Assembly: GCA_947496705.1 (NCBI GenBank)
Contig: CANMDW010000001.1
Span: 434,001-498,000 of the forward strand
Length of the DNA: 64,000 nt
Source of the DNA: an uncultured Aquimarina sp.
GTDB lineage: Bacteria > Bacteroidota > Bacteroidia > Flavobacteriales > Flavobacteriaceae
Direction: 5' to 3'
The notes below the pieces were generated by a model, which made no database searches, was not told the origin of the DNA, and was given only the letters and a program-made list of their open reading frames with translations. Below, one piece after another: positions 16,209-25,148 of this stretch (its first letter is position 1; each line of letters opens with the position of its first letter). A program made the translations under genes and the position numbers.

Positions 16209-17513
16209 TTATGCATTTTTTGAAGTCCAATATACTTTTTCTTTTTTCCAGATATTATTATCGTATTCGATACCCAATCCGGGAGCTTCAAAAATGGAGA
16301 GCTCTCCATTTTTGGGTAGCACGGGCGAATGCCAGTCTTGTTGTTTTTCTTCGCCGCCTACTCTGTATTCCTGATGGTGGGAAAGCACGGGGCACACGGC
16401 AAAAATCTGATTGGGTGCCGCGGCCATAGGGCCGGCTTTAGGCGAATGTGGTGTAAAACCGAGTCTATAATATGCTGCGAGATGTGAGATTTTTAAGGTG
16501 CGTACTATACCACCATGATAATAAGCATCTGGTTGTAATGTGTCTATAGCGCCTATCTCTGCCATGAGTTTAAACTGATCTAAACTGAAATCCTGCTCAC
16601 CGCCGGCAATTTTACAGCTTGTAGCGGCTTCTTTTACTAATTTGTGTGACCAAAGATCCTGCCAGTAGCACGGTTCTTCAAAAAATTCTACTCTGTTATC
16701 TTCAAGCAGTTTTAAGACTTCAATCGCCTCTTCTGCAGTATACGAACTATTGCCATCTACATACATCGTAAAATTATCTCCTACGCGTTTGCGCATATAC
16801 GGTATCCATTCATTGGTACGTGTGATATAGGGTTCGTGATTTTTCATACGGCCACCTATCTTAAATTTGGTTGCTGTGGCACCCGTGATTTCAGCGGTTT
16901 TCAGGATACGATCGGTCTCGCCTTCATAAGGCAATTCGCGTTCCAGACTAGAAATGTATACAGGATACGAATCTCGTTTTTTATTCCCCAAAAAAGTATA
17001 TACCGGTTTGTTTGCCATGCGACCCAGCAGATCCCAGACAGCAATTTCTACGGTACCGATACCATTCCAATAGGGTAGGCTAACGAACTTATAGTTGCGG
17101 TCGTGTTTAAGGATTTCGGCGGGAAGGTTTGCGATCTCACGAGCGTCTTTGCCTATGTACTGCTTTGCCGCCAGGTTGATAAAAATGGTCTGTGATCTCA
17201 TAAAGCGACCTTTATTCATCGCTGTCAAACCCGTATTGCCCTGTGCATCTGTAACGCGCAGGAAAAAGCGGTTTTTTGCCTCGACAACTTCTATTTTATC
17301 AATGATAACAGGAGACGGGAAGGTAGCTTTTACTCTTTTGGTGATGTCTGCCTCTAGTGTTCCGCCATCAAATGGTTTTTTTCTGTCAATTTCTTTATCT
17401 ATTGTTTGTGCTGCTGTGGTAGCATCTGCACATCCCAATATGGGTATTGCGGCGGCAGCACCGGCAGCTACAGTAGTTTTTTTAAGGAATTTACGTCTAT
17501 CCAACATACTCAT
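16209..17513 (-). CDS. Enolase-superfamily sugar-acid dehydratase, Tat-exported lipoprotein
   Basis: A 434-residue paralogue of the gene at 918-2210. The signal DRRKFLKKTTVAAG, followed by the lipobox-like IPILGC, marks Tat export with lipid anchoring. Superfamily residues: TKFKIGGRMKN (Lys strand), YVDGNSSY (metal Asp), FFEEPC (metal Glu), IAGGEQD (metal Glu) and PHSPKAG (His). It probably dehydrates or epimerises an acid sugar released by the neighbouring enzymes. The start overlaps the GH28 stop by 4 bp (ATGA-type), so the two are translationally coupled. Either ATG 17513 or ATG 17507 could be the start. Confidence 0.82.
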   Translation of the reverse strand: MSMLDRRKFLKKTTVAAGAAAAIPILGCADATTAAQTIDKEIDRKKPFDGGTLEADITKRVKATFPSPVIIDKIEVVEAKNRFFLRVTDAQGNTGLTAMNKGRFMRSQTIFINLAAKQYIGKDAREIANLPAEILKHDRNYKFVSLPYWNGIGTVEIAVWDLLGRMANKPVYTFLGNKKRDSYPVYISSLERELPYEGETDRILKTAEITGATATKFKIGGRMKNHEPYITRTNEWIPYMRKRVGDNFTMYVDGNSSYTAEEAIEVLKLLEDNRVEFFEEPCYWQDLWSHKLVKEAATSCKIAGGEQDFSLDQFKLMAEIGAIDTLQPDAYYHGGIVRTLKISHLAAYYRLGFTPHSPKAGPMAAAPNQIFAVCPVLSHHQEYRVGGEEKQQDWHSPVLPKNGELSIFEAPGLGIEYDNNIWKKEKVYWTSKNA

Positions 17514-18970
17514 TTTTTTTCTATAGTTGTGGTAATATCTTTATTGGTAATAACTTTACCGTTTACAGAAACATGCTTCAATAGTAAATCATTGGTATAA
17601 TTTGCAACAACAGGAGCCGGAGATTTCTTAACAGATATATTTTCCATATATACTTTGTGAATATTTTCTTCTACCCTGCCATTGATTTTAATCGAAATCT
17701 CTGATGCTTCTTCCAGGGTGATATTCTGAAAATAAAAATTGTTATACTTCACAAAGTATTTGTTACCTCGCCAGCCTTTATAGTCTGTGGTAAATTCGAA
17801 TCCGTATTTTACAGGGTTTATAATCTTCATGTTCCGCATATATACTTCTTCTATAAAGCCTCCACGATCGGGATTACTTTTAAACTGAAAAGCGTGCTTA
17901 TCACTTCCGCGCAGCGTATTATTTTCTGCAAAAATATTGCGTACTCCTGCTGACATTTCGGAACCAATACAAAATCCACTACCTACAATATTGGTAAAAT
18001 CATTATTTCTGATAATGATATTTTCTGAAGGCGGATACTGCCATCCGTCCTGATCGCGGCCTGCTTTGATGGCAATACAATCGTCATGGGTATTAATTAC
18101 ACAATTTTCGATCAATACATTTTTACAACTCTCGGGATCAAAACCATCATCGTTGGTGGTTCCTTGTTGAATGTTGAGTCTTCGTGCTGTGATATTTTCT
18201 GACAGTATTGGATTGATGGTCCAGAACGGAGTACTTTTTATGGTGAAGTCTTCAAAGAGGATATTCTTACATTCAATAAACTGAATCCCGGTTGGCCGCA
18301 GGAAATGTCCTTCACCAAACACACGATTTTTAATAGGAATTTGATCATTTCCCATTTGGCGAGCCCGTATCTTGTCGGGTTTTTGTTGTTGTTTCCAGGC
18401 CGCCCATATTTTTTCGCAATGACCGTCTATTTTGCCTTTACCGGTAATGGCCAGATTTTCTTGCCCGATAGCATAGATTAAAGGAGAATAGTTCATAATA
18501 AAAGTTCCTTCCCATCGCATTTTTACTACAGGTAAATAATCTTTGGGATAAGGAGAAAAATGTAATACGGCTCCTTCAGAAAGATGAAGGTTCACATTGG
18601 ATTTCATAACGATAGATCCCTTAACATTATAAGTTCCTGCTGCTATTTTTACCATTCCGCCACCGCTTTCAGAGACTTCTTCGATAGTTTTATTTATGTT
18701 TTCACGCACATTCAACGTATCTGAAATTGAAACCACTGTATCCTTAAATGTAGGGGGGACGATCTGTTTTAAGATGCCGGGCATTGTTGTATTCCATGCA
18801 GTATCGATCATTGCTTTAGCATAAACCTCATTAAAACCGCTTTCGATTTTCTTATCGGTTTTACAGGAAATGAAAGCTACTATAGTCAATATGGTACAAT
18901 ATGGTAACATCCTCCCTGATCCTTTTTTAAAGGAGGGCTTTGTCATTCGATTATTCTTTTTGTCTAACAT
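17510..18970 (-). CDS. Glycoside hydrolase family 28 (polygalacturonase-like), lipoprotein
   Basis: A right-handed beta-helix enzyme of about 486 residues. GH28 marks: NTHDDCIAIKAG (the NTD-type motif with the catalytic Asp pair), GSEMSAGVRN in the position of the GHG motif, as is common in Bacteroidota exo-enzymes, and FKSNPDRGG for the RIK-type motif. The preferred start at 18970 lies 19 bp after the upstream gene, behind AGGATAT; the longest frame (19015) would overlap that gene. The lipobox is in TIVAFISC. The n-region contains KPSFKKGSGR, which looks like a translated dispersed repeat. It should release galacturonate or a related residue from the polysaccharide. Confidence 0.85.
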   Translation of the reverse strand: MLDKKNNRMTKPSFKKGSGRMLPYCTILTIVAFISCKTDKKIESGFNEVYAKAMIDTAWNTTMPGILKQIVPPTFKDTVVSISDTLNVRENINKTIEEVSESGGGMVKIAAGTYNVKGSIVMKSNVNLHLSEGAVLHFSPYPKDYLPVVKMRWEGTFIMNYSPLIYAIGQENLAITGKGKIDGHCEKIWAAWKQQQKPDKIRARQMGNDQIPIKNRVFGEGHFLRPTGIQFIECKNILFEDFTIKSTPFWTINPILSENITARRLNIQQGTTNDDGFDPESCKNVLIENCVINTHDDCIAIKAGRDQDGWQYPPSENIIIRNNDFTNIVGSGFCIGSEMSAGVRNIFAENNTLRGSDKHAFQFKSNPDRGGFIEEVYMRNMKIINPVKYGFEFTTDYKGWRGNKYFVKYNNFYFQNITLEEASEISIKINGRVEENIHKVYMENISVKKSPAPVVANYTNDLLLKHVSVNGKVITNKDITTTIEKK

Positions 18971-18989
18971 TATATCCTGGTTCTTATTA

Positions 18990-20399
18990 TTAATACGCAT
19001 TTCTATGAATATCACTTAAAAACCGCATCCCAAAAGAAGTAGCAATATCCCTATATATGAGCTTGAATTTACCATTGTCTTTTGCTTTTTGACGTAATTC
19101 GTAATAGGCTCCCGCAAGGTTAGGATCCCGGTGGTTTTCTGAAAATTGATTCTGAAGTGTAAAATCTAATGCTTTACGTATGTTTTTTTCAAAATCTGTA
19201 ACTCCTAATTCGTATAGCTGCAACCAGAGAATTCCTGCAAAAGACACTGCACTACCACAGGGAGAACGCCTGTCGTGTTGTCTGTTTGTATAGCTATTGT
19301 ACCAGATCACCCCATTTTTTTCCTGAATACCGGAAAGACCCCGGGCAGTTTTGACTGCTGCATCCAAATATTTTTTTTTCTTGGTCAATGTATATGCTTC
19401 CAGGAGGGCTTCTGCGTTCCAGGTATTGAAACGGCCATGAATTTTTCCGGTTTCCGGATTATTGGGCTCAAAGTTCATCCAAAATCCGTTTGCTGATTGT
19501 TTATCTACAAGTCCATCACAAATCTCCAGGAACGTCTTTTTATAGCGTTCTTCATTGGTATGGGTATACATATCTTTCCAGAGATATCCCTCGGCATTGG
19601 GCCGTGCTACGTGATTGATGTTGAAGGGCAATCCCTGATGCTGATGGTGAGGGCTGCGGTTTTTCCAGATTTCCCCGGTTTTTGAGTCGACAATATTATA
19701 GCTTAAACGTTCTTCAGGAATATACAGGTTATCCAAAATCCAGGCTCCGGCACTAGTTGCTGCATTTGCGTATGTTGCATTGCCCGTTACGTCAGAGAGG
19801 TTGAAGAGCCCCGGAGTGCCATCAGCAATGGTGGTGGTATTGATAAGATTTCCCAATTTGCCTCCATGGGCGCCGTTTAGATACCCTTCTAATTTATGAC
19901 CTTGAGAAAATTGTTGTGCAACCCACCAGTCTCCTGCCCGAATTGCATTTTTTAATGCTATTTCGTTTTTGGTCACTTCATAAGCATTCAACAAACCATA
20001 AATCGCCTGGCCTGTATGCCATGCAGGTTCATATTCTTCCCATACACCTTCGATCATATGATAATCTCCACGAGCCATTCCTTTTTCATCCAACAGTACT
20101 TTACAGGTATATTTTATAGCTTTATTAAGAGAGGCTTCGATTTTGGCTTTGTAGCTTTCGTCTAGCTGTAGTTTTGGTTTTTGGGCACATGACTGGAGTG
20201 TTATTCCAAGCATTAACAACAATGCCAGTTTTCTTGCTGAAATGATACCAAAACTATAGTCTAGAAACTGTTTTTTAATTACAAAAGAAGCCTTTACCAG
20301 CTCAATAGAGATAATAGGGGTAACATGAACTGGAAAAAGGCCACAATTAAATAAACTAAATAAAAACATTATATCTCTTTGTAGATTTATCATACACAT
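18990..20399 (-). CDS. Six-hairpin (alpha/alpha)6-barrel enzyme, probable glycoside hydrolase or lyase, lipoprotein
   Basis: About 400 mature residues behind a lipobox (LLLMLGITLQSC). The body shows repeated helical hairpins with aromatic pockets: WEEYEPAWHTGQAIYGLLNA, WWVAQQFSQGHKLEGYLNG, FNTWNAEALLEAY and RRSPCGSAVSFAGILWLQ. This is the layout of six-hairpin enzymes such as GH88/GH105 unsaturated uronyl hydrolases and C5-epimerase-like proteins, but I cannot place it in one family. The longest frame gives an odd 57-residue leader before the lipobox, so the true start is uncertain (20399, 20393 or 20369). As first gene of the leftward run it probably carries the promoter controlled by the LacI operators. 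Confidence 0.6.
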   Translation of the reverse strand: MCMINLQRDIMFLFSLFNCGLFPVHVTPIISIELVKASFVIKKQFLDYSFGIISARKLALLLMLGITLQSCAQKPKLQLDESYKAKIEASLNKAIKYTCKVLLDEKGMARGDYHMIEGVWEEYEPAWHTGQAIYGLLNAYEVTKNEIALKNAIRAGDWWVAQQFSQGHKLEGYLNGAHGGKLGNLINTTTIADGTPGLFNLSDVTGNATYANAATSAGAWILDNLYIPEERLSYNIVDSKTGEIWKNRSPHHQHQGLPFNINHVARPNAEGYLWKDMYTHTNEERYKKTFLEICDGLVDKQSANGFWMNFEPNNPETGKIHGRFNTWNAEALLEAYTLTKKKKYLDAAVKTARGLSGIQEKNGVIWYNSYTNRQHDRRSPCGSAVSFAGILWLQLYELGVTDFEKNIRKALDFTLQNQFSENHRDPNLAGAYYELRQKAKDNGKFKLIYRDIATSFGMRFLSDIHRNAY

Positions 20400-20705
20400 A
20401 ATGAGAAAAATGAGAAAGAAAAGACAACCCTATTAGCAGGGTTGCCATTGAAACAAACATTATGCACTTACATTCATGTTATTTCGTTTCCTTCTAAATT
20501 AACTCAAACACTCAAGTAATTCATCTTTAATATGAGTTCAATATTTATGGTGATCATTTTAGATCATTTTGAAACTTCACATAGTAAATTTTGGAAGCAT
20601 CATATGATTCTTTTTTGTCCAATTTTCTATACTTCTTTATTAGATCCGGGATTACTTTGAGACTTGTTTAGCACGTATCTTTGCTTTTAAAACAAAAACA
20701 ATTTG

Positions 20706-20719
20706 TGCAATCGATTGCA
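20706..20719. promoter_or_regulatory. LacI-family operator, perfect palindrome
   Basis: TGCAATCGATTGCA is a perfect 14-bp palindrome with the central CG typical of LacI/CcpA-family sites. It lies 255 bp before the lacI-type gene and 307 bp before the leftward enzyme run, so it can serve either promoter. Confidence 0.75.
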
Positions 20720-20857
20720 TATTATTAATAATTTGATTGAAAAGCAAGTTTTGTCTTAATTTTAACTAAAATCATTATTTTTATGCAATAAAGCTTGGTA
20801 AATACACAAAAAATAACAGGTTCTACTATCAAATCCAATTTAAAATTGACTTTAAAG

Positions 20858-20871
20858 TGCAATCGATTACA
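20858..20871. promoter_or_regulatory. LacI-family operator, one-mismatch copy
   Basis: TGCAATCGATTACA, one base different from the perfect site at 20706. It lies 90 bp upstream of the regulator start. The two sites are 152 bp apart, about 14.5 helical turns, so looping is possible. Confidence 0.72.
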
Positions 20872-20960
20872 TTTTTACGATATTTGTTACCGGAAAATTG
20901 TAATTTGCAAATCGTTATCCTTTTTTTTTAATTTTAGAATTGATTTTTAGTACCCTTTAA

Positions 20961-21989
20961 ATGAAACCAAAAAAAACGACCATACACGATATTGCTGATA
21001 AGTTGAATATTACTGCTTCAACCGTTTCCCGGGCATTAAATAATAACCCCAGGATTAGTGATACGACCAAAAAGGCTGTGTTGGATATGGCAAAGGATCT
21101 TCATTACCAACCCAATAATATTGCTGCCGCACTTAGAAGTGGAAAAAGTCAATTGATCGGTATTATTGTACCAACAATTAATCGTTCTTTTTTCTCATCT
21201 GTAATAAGAGGTGTAGAAGAAGTGGCAAACACCCTGAATTACCGTGTTGTGGTAAGTCAATCCTATGAAATTTTTGAAAATGAGGTAGCGACGGTAAATG
21301 CAATGCTCAACGCCCGGGTTGATGGTGTGATTGCATCTATTGGAAAGAATACTAAAAACTATGAGCACTATACCAATCTTATTAAAAAAGGGATTCCTTT
21401 GGTTCTTTTTGATCGTACCACGAATAAAATAGGTACCAGCCAAGTGGTTATCGATGATTTTTTGGGAGGATACATGGCAACCGAGCACCTCATTCAACAA
21501 GGCTGTACAAAAATTGTTCATTTTACCAGTAGTAAGAAAGTAAATATTTATAAGGATCGATATCGAGGTTACAAAGAAGCCTTAAATGATTATAATATTG
21601 CCTTTAACGAGTCTTTGGTTTGCAAGGGAAATATGCAACTTGAAGACGGGCGAATTGCAGCAGAGCAGCTACTGGCTTTAAACAAAGAGTTTGATGGTAT
21701 TTTTTCTTCCAGTGACTATGCGGCTATGGGGGCAATTCAGATTCTAAAAGAGAAAGGAATAAAAATCCCGGAAGAAGTGGCAGTGGCAGGTTTCAGTAAT
21801 GAACCTTTTACATCTTTTACAGACCCCGCACTTACATCGATTAGTCAGTTCCCTATTGAAATGGGGCGTGCAGCGGCAGAACTGTTTTTTGATATGCTTC
21901 ATACAGAAAAGAAAAAATTTATTCCGCAAAAAACTGTATTGCAACCAGAACTTGTCATAAGAACCTCTTCTCTAAAGACAATTAAATGA
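20961..21989 (+). CDS. LacI-family transcriptional regulator of the uronate locus
   Basis: 342 residues. The N-terminal HTH is TTIHDIADKLNITASTVSRA with hinge helix NNIAAALRSGKS; the effector domain has the periplasmic-binding fold (IGIIVPTINRSFFSSVIRGV, DGVIASIGKN, VVIDDFLGGYMATEHLIQQG, FSSSDYAAMGAIQ and VAVAGFSNEP). Length is normal. It is divergent from the polysaccharide-degrading run and 10 bp upstream of uxaC, so it most likely senses a uronate or derived sugar acid and represses both arms through the nearby TGCAATCGATTGCA sites. The effector identity is inferred. Confidence 0.9.
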   Translation: MKPKKTTIHDIADKLNITASTVSRALNNNPRISDTTKKAVLDMAKDLHYQPNNIAAALRSGKSQLIGIIVPTINRSFFSSVIRGVEEVANTLNYRVVVSQSYEIFENEVATVNAMLNARVDGVIASIGKNTKNYEHYTNLIKKGIPLVLFDRTTNKIGTSQVVIDDFLGGYMATEHLIQQGCTKIVHFTSSKKVNIYKDRYRGYKEALNDYNIAFNESLVCKGNMQLEDGRIAAEQLLALNKEFDGIFSSSDYAAMGAIQILKEKGIKIPEEVAVAGFSNEPFTSFTDPALTSISQFPIEMGRAAAELFFDMLHTEKKKFIPQKTVLQPELVIRTSSLKTIK

Positions 21990-21999
21990 AAAAGAAATT

Positions 22000-23460
22000 A
22001 TGAGTCAAAATAGCAATACCAATCATTTAAAAAATATGCACAATCGATTGTATGATTCGCCTAAAAGTTTTATTACTGATGATTTTCTGTTACAGAATGA
22101 TTTTGCAAAAAAGCTATATCACAATTTTGCAAAAAATCTTCCCATAATAGATTATCACTGTCACCTTTCTCCTCAGGATATTACTGATAATACACAATTT
22201 GAAAATTGCTCCCAGGTTTGGTTGGCAGGAGACCATTACAAATGGAGAGCTATGCGTACTCTGGGCATAGATGAACGATTTATTACCGGCACTGCATCTG
22301 ATGCAGATAAATTCGCTACATGGGCAGAGAGTGTTCCGTATACAGTTAGAAATCCTTTGTATCATTGGACACATCTCGAGCTGGAGCGATATTTCAAGAT
22401 CGACCGATTACTCAACAAAGAAAACGCCCACGAAGTATATGAGCATACTGCTGCAATGCTTCAGCAAAGTACTCATTCCACACAGGGATTGCTTAAACTA
22501 ATGAATGTAGAGGTGGTCTGCACTACCGACGATCCTATTGATTCCCTTGAGCACCATCAAAAAGCGAAGAAGGAAAGTATACATCCAAAATTACTTCCAA
22601 CTTTCAGACCCGACAAAGCATATGCCGTAGAAAATCCAACTACATATCTGGATTATCTTGAAAAACTATGTGACTCTTCCGGAGTTTCCATTGATTCATA
22701 CCAGGATCTTATTAATGCTCTTAATGACCGGGTTGTTTATTTTAATAAGCATGGAGGACGACTTTCTGATCATGGACTAGAGCAGTTGTACTATTTTGAA
22801 TTAGGGGCGTATAATATCGAGGGACTCTTTAAAAAACTTAGAAATAAAACCCAGCTCGAGCCAGAAGAAATTAATTATTTCAAATTTGAAACTTTACTTC
22901 ATCTATGTAAAATGTACCATACTCAAGGATGGACACAGCAATTTCATCTTGGAGCACTAAGAAATACCAACCAGCGTATGCTCAGTCAGTTAGGCCCCGA
23001 CACCGGCTTTGATTCTATCGGAGATTTTTCTCAGGCTGTTGCTCTAAGCAAGTTCCTGAATATACTGGATAGCACCAATCAATTAACAAAAACCATTCTA
23101 TACAATCTAAACCCTTCAGATAATGAAGTAATGGCCACTATGATCGGTAATTTTAATGATGGAAGTGTGAAAGGGAAAATACAATACGGTTCAGGTTGGT
23201 GGTTTTTGGATCAAAAAGACGGTATGGAAAAACAAATCAATGCACTGTCCAACTTAGGATTGTTAAGTTGTTTTGTAGGTATGCTTACCGATTCTCGCAG
23301 CTTTTTATCTTTTCCAAGGCATGAGTATTTCAGACGTATTCTTTGTAATCTGATAGCAAAAGATGTAGAGAACGGTGAATTGCCCGAAGATGAAGCATGG
23401 CTGGGCAAAATTGTAAGTGATATTTCGTACCACAATGCAAAAGAGTATTTCAAATTTTAA
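22000..23460 (+). CDS. uxaC: Glucuronate/galacturonate isomerase
   Basis: A 486-residue cytoplasmic enzyme that converts D-glucuronate to D-fructuronate and D-galacturonate to D-tagaturonate. UxaC marks: LPIIDYHCHLSPQDI (metal-binding HxH of the amidohydrolase-like barrel), WLAGDHYKWRAMRTLGI, EVVCTTDDPIDSLEHH, FHLGALRNTN and GSGWWFLDQKDGME. The length fits the family. ATG 22000 and ATG 22036 are both possible starts; the second follows the conserved region more closely. It is followed 15 bp later by the reductase, the next pathway step. A LacI-type palindrome lies just inside the gene. Confidence 0.93.
   Translation: MSQNSNTNHLKNMHNRLYDSPKSFITDDFLLQNDFAKKLYHNFAKNLPIIDYHCHLSPQDITDNTQFENCSQVWLAGDHYKWRAMRTLGIDERFITGTASDADKFATWAESVPYTVRNPLYHWTHLELERYFKIDRLLNKENAHEVYEHTAAMLQQSTHSTQGLLKLMNVEVVCTTDDPIDSLEHHQKAKKESIHPKLLPTFRPDKAYAVENPTTYLDYLEKLCDSSGVSIDSYQDLINALNDRVVYFNKHGGRLSDHGLEQLYYFELGAYNIEGLFKKLRNKTQLEPEEINYFKFETLLHLCKMYHTQGWTQQFHLGALRNTNQRMLSQLGPDTGFDSIGDFSQAVALSKFLNILDSTNQLTKTILYNLNPSDNEVMATMIGNFNDGSVKGKIQYGSGWWFLDQKDGMEKQINALSNLGLLSCFVGMLTDSRSFLSFPRHEYFRRILCNLIAKDVENGELPEDEAWLGKIVSDISYHNAKEYFKF
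22040..22051. promoter_or_regulatory. Possible third LacI operator inside uxaC
   Basis: ACAATCGATTGT is a perfect 12-bp palindrome sharing the CAATCGATTG core of the intergenic sites. It lies 40 bp into the uxaC frame. It could act as a roadblock or auxiliary operator. Confidence 0.5.
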
Positions 23461-23475
23461 AACTTATTGTTTATT

Positions 23476-24891
23476 ATGAAAACGTTAAATCGAAATACAT
23501 CCCATACAGCAAGTAACCGACCCATTAAGGTATTGCAATTTGGTAAAGGTAATTTCTTACGCGGATATATAGATTGGATGATTGATATTCTTAATGAAAA
23601 AGCATCTTTTCATGGAGACATTCAGATTATAGAATCCAGTGATAATGGATTGGCTAAAATATTAAATGAACAAGACGGACTTTATCATGTTCTTCTGGAA
23701 GGATTGCAAAATGGAGAAAAAATCCAGGAACCCCGCTTAATTACTTGCGTAAAAGGAGTAATAAATCCTGCCGACGATTACAAAACCTTTTTAAAACTAG
23801 GGAAAAATCCTAACCTGGAATTTATCATATCCAACACTACAGAAGCTGGAATACGTTTTGATGATACAGATACCTATTTTGACACCTTGCCAAATTCTTT
23901 TCCGGGTAAATTAACTGCGTTACTATACTATCGGTTTTTGCATTTCAAAGATGCTAATAAAAAGAATCTAACCATTATCCCATGCGAACTTATTGAGCGT
24001 AACGGAGATACATTGAAAGAGGTTATTTTGAAATATATTGAACTTTGGGAATTACCTGACGGATTTCTTAGCTGGGTGCATAATACTATTACTTTTTGTA
24101 ATACCCTGGTTGACAGAATTGTTCCTGGTTTTCCAAAAGAAGAATTAGAAACCCGTCTTGGGTTTAAAGATCAGATGGCAGTAAAGGCAGAACCGTTTCA
24201 CCTTTTGGTCATTGAAGCACCAAATGATGTTCAAAAGATGTTTCCCGCCGAAACCGCAGGATTGAACGTGAAATTTGTAAAAGACCTCACCCCTTACCGA
24301 ACCAGAAAGGTAAGAATATTAAATGGAGCACACACCGCAATGGTGCCTTTTGGATATTTACACGGTATTGATACCGTTCGTGAAGCTGTAGAGCACCCGG
24401 CCACTGCTGCTTTTGTAAAGCAGATCATCTTTGATGAAATCATACCCACATTAGATCTGCCAAAAGAAGAATTAACTTCTTTTGCCGTCTCGGTAATCGA
24501 GCGGTTCAGGAATCCGTTTATCAGGCATGAACTTATTAGTATCGCTTTAAATTCTGTGTCCAAATTTAAAGTACGAGTACTTCCTTCATTACTTACATAT
24601 TATGAAAAGGAGGGTGAACTCCCTGCTGGTTTGGTGAGATCTTTTGCGTATCTCATTGTGTTCTACAAGGGTTGGTTTGAGGGGAAAGCAATTCCTCTTA
24701 AAGACGATCTATCTGTAATAGCCTTTTTTACAGATCTCTGGAAAACCGGGGATATCGATCATATTGTGACCCAAACACTTTCTAAAATACAATTTTGGGA
24801 AACTGATTTAACTATCATTAAAGGATTGAAAGAGCAGATTATTCTTGAAATTCAACAGGTTTTATCTAATGAAATCTTAATTAAAAAATAA
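23476..24891 (+). CDS. uxaB: Tagaturonate reductase (mannitol dehydrogenase family)
   Basis: An NAD-dependent reductase turning D-tagaturonate into D-altronate, following UxaC. The nucleotide-binding start is VLQFGKGNFLRGYIDWMID; family marks include ISNTTEAGIRF, LTIIPCELIERNGD, ILNGAHTAMVPFGYLHGID and RFRNPFIRHELISIALN. ATG 23476 is preferred to the TTG at 23467. A fructuronate reductase role cannot be excluded, because the families are close. The next pathway genes (dehydratase, KDG kinase, aldolase) are not in the window, so the locus is incomplete or continues elsewhere. Confidence 0.87.
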   Translation: MKTLNRNTSHTASNRPIKVLQFGKGNFLRGYIDWMIDILNEKASFHGDIQIIESSDNGLAKILNEQDGLYHVLLEGLQNGEKIQEPRLITCVKGVINPADDYKTFLKLGKNPNLEFIISNTTEAGIRFDDTDTYFDTLPNSFPGKLTALLYYRFLHFKDANKKNLTIIPCELIERNGDTLKEVILKYIELWELPDGFLSWVHNTITFCNTLVDRIVPGFPKEELETRLGFKDQMAVKAEPFHLLVIEAPNDVQKMFPAETAGLNVKFVKDLTPYRTRKVRILNGAHTAMVPFGYLHGIDTVREAVEHPATAAFVKQIIFDEIIPTLDLPKEELTSFAVSVIERFRNPFIRHELISIALNSVSKFKVRVLPSLLTYYEKEGELPAGLVRSFAYLIVFYKGWFEGKAIPLKDDLSVIAFFTDLWKTGDIDHIVTQTLSKIQFWETDLTIIKGLKEQIILEIQQVLSNEILIKK

Positions 24892-24963
24892 TTGTTTTTT
24901 TTGGATAGTTAGCCAATAAAAAAGTTGTTGGGTATAGTTGAGGGAGATGCCTGCACTTTTTGG

Positions 24964-24990
24964 AAAAGCTTCTCAAATCGAGAAGCTTTT
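24964..24990 (+). terminator. Rho-independent terminator after uxaB
   Basis: A perfect 11-bp stem AAAAGCTTCTC / GAGAAGCTTTT with a 5-nt loop, followed by CAATTTTTTG. It lies 73 bp after the uxaB stop codon and ends the lacI-uxaC-uxaB transcript. Confidence 0.8.
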
Positions 24991-25104
24991 CAATTTTTTG
25001 TATTGGTTATTTTTCCTGTTAAACTATCTTAGATTAGCTATGGTTAATAATCAGATCATATCCATAACTTTGGTAACACATCTCAAGGTTGTTATTCGTC
25101 AATG

Positions 25105-25133
25105 TTTGGGCATAATTATAAACTGTATATTTA
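25105..25133 (+). promoter_or_regulatory. Promoter candidate for the metallophosphoesterase gene
   Basis: TTTG at 25105-25108 and TATATTTA at 25126-25133 (one base from TANNTTTG), with a 17-bp spacer, 16 bp before the ATG. This fits the Bacteroidota promoter layout only roughly. Confidence 0.4.
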
Positions 25134-25148
25134 CTCAAAACTTAGTCT

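Larger units (their letters stand above)
20400..20960. other. Divergent control region of the uronate locus
   Basis: 561 bp between divergent transcripts, A/T-rich, without a plausible gene. It contains two LacI-type operators, annotated separately. I did not find a clean TANNTTTG/TTTG promoter pair for either direction. Confidence 0.6.
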
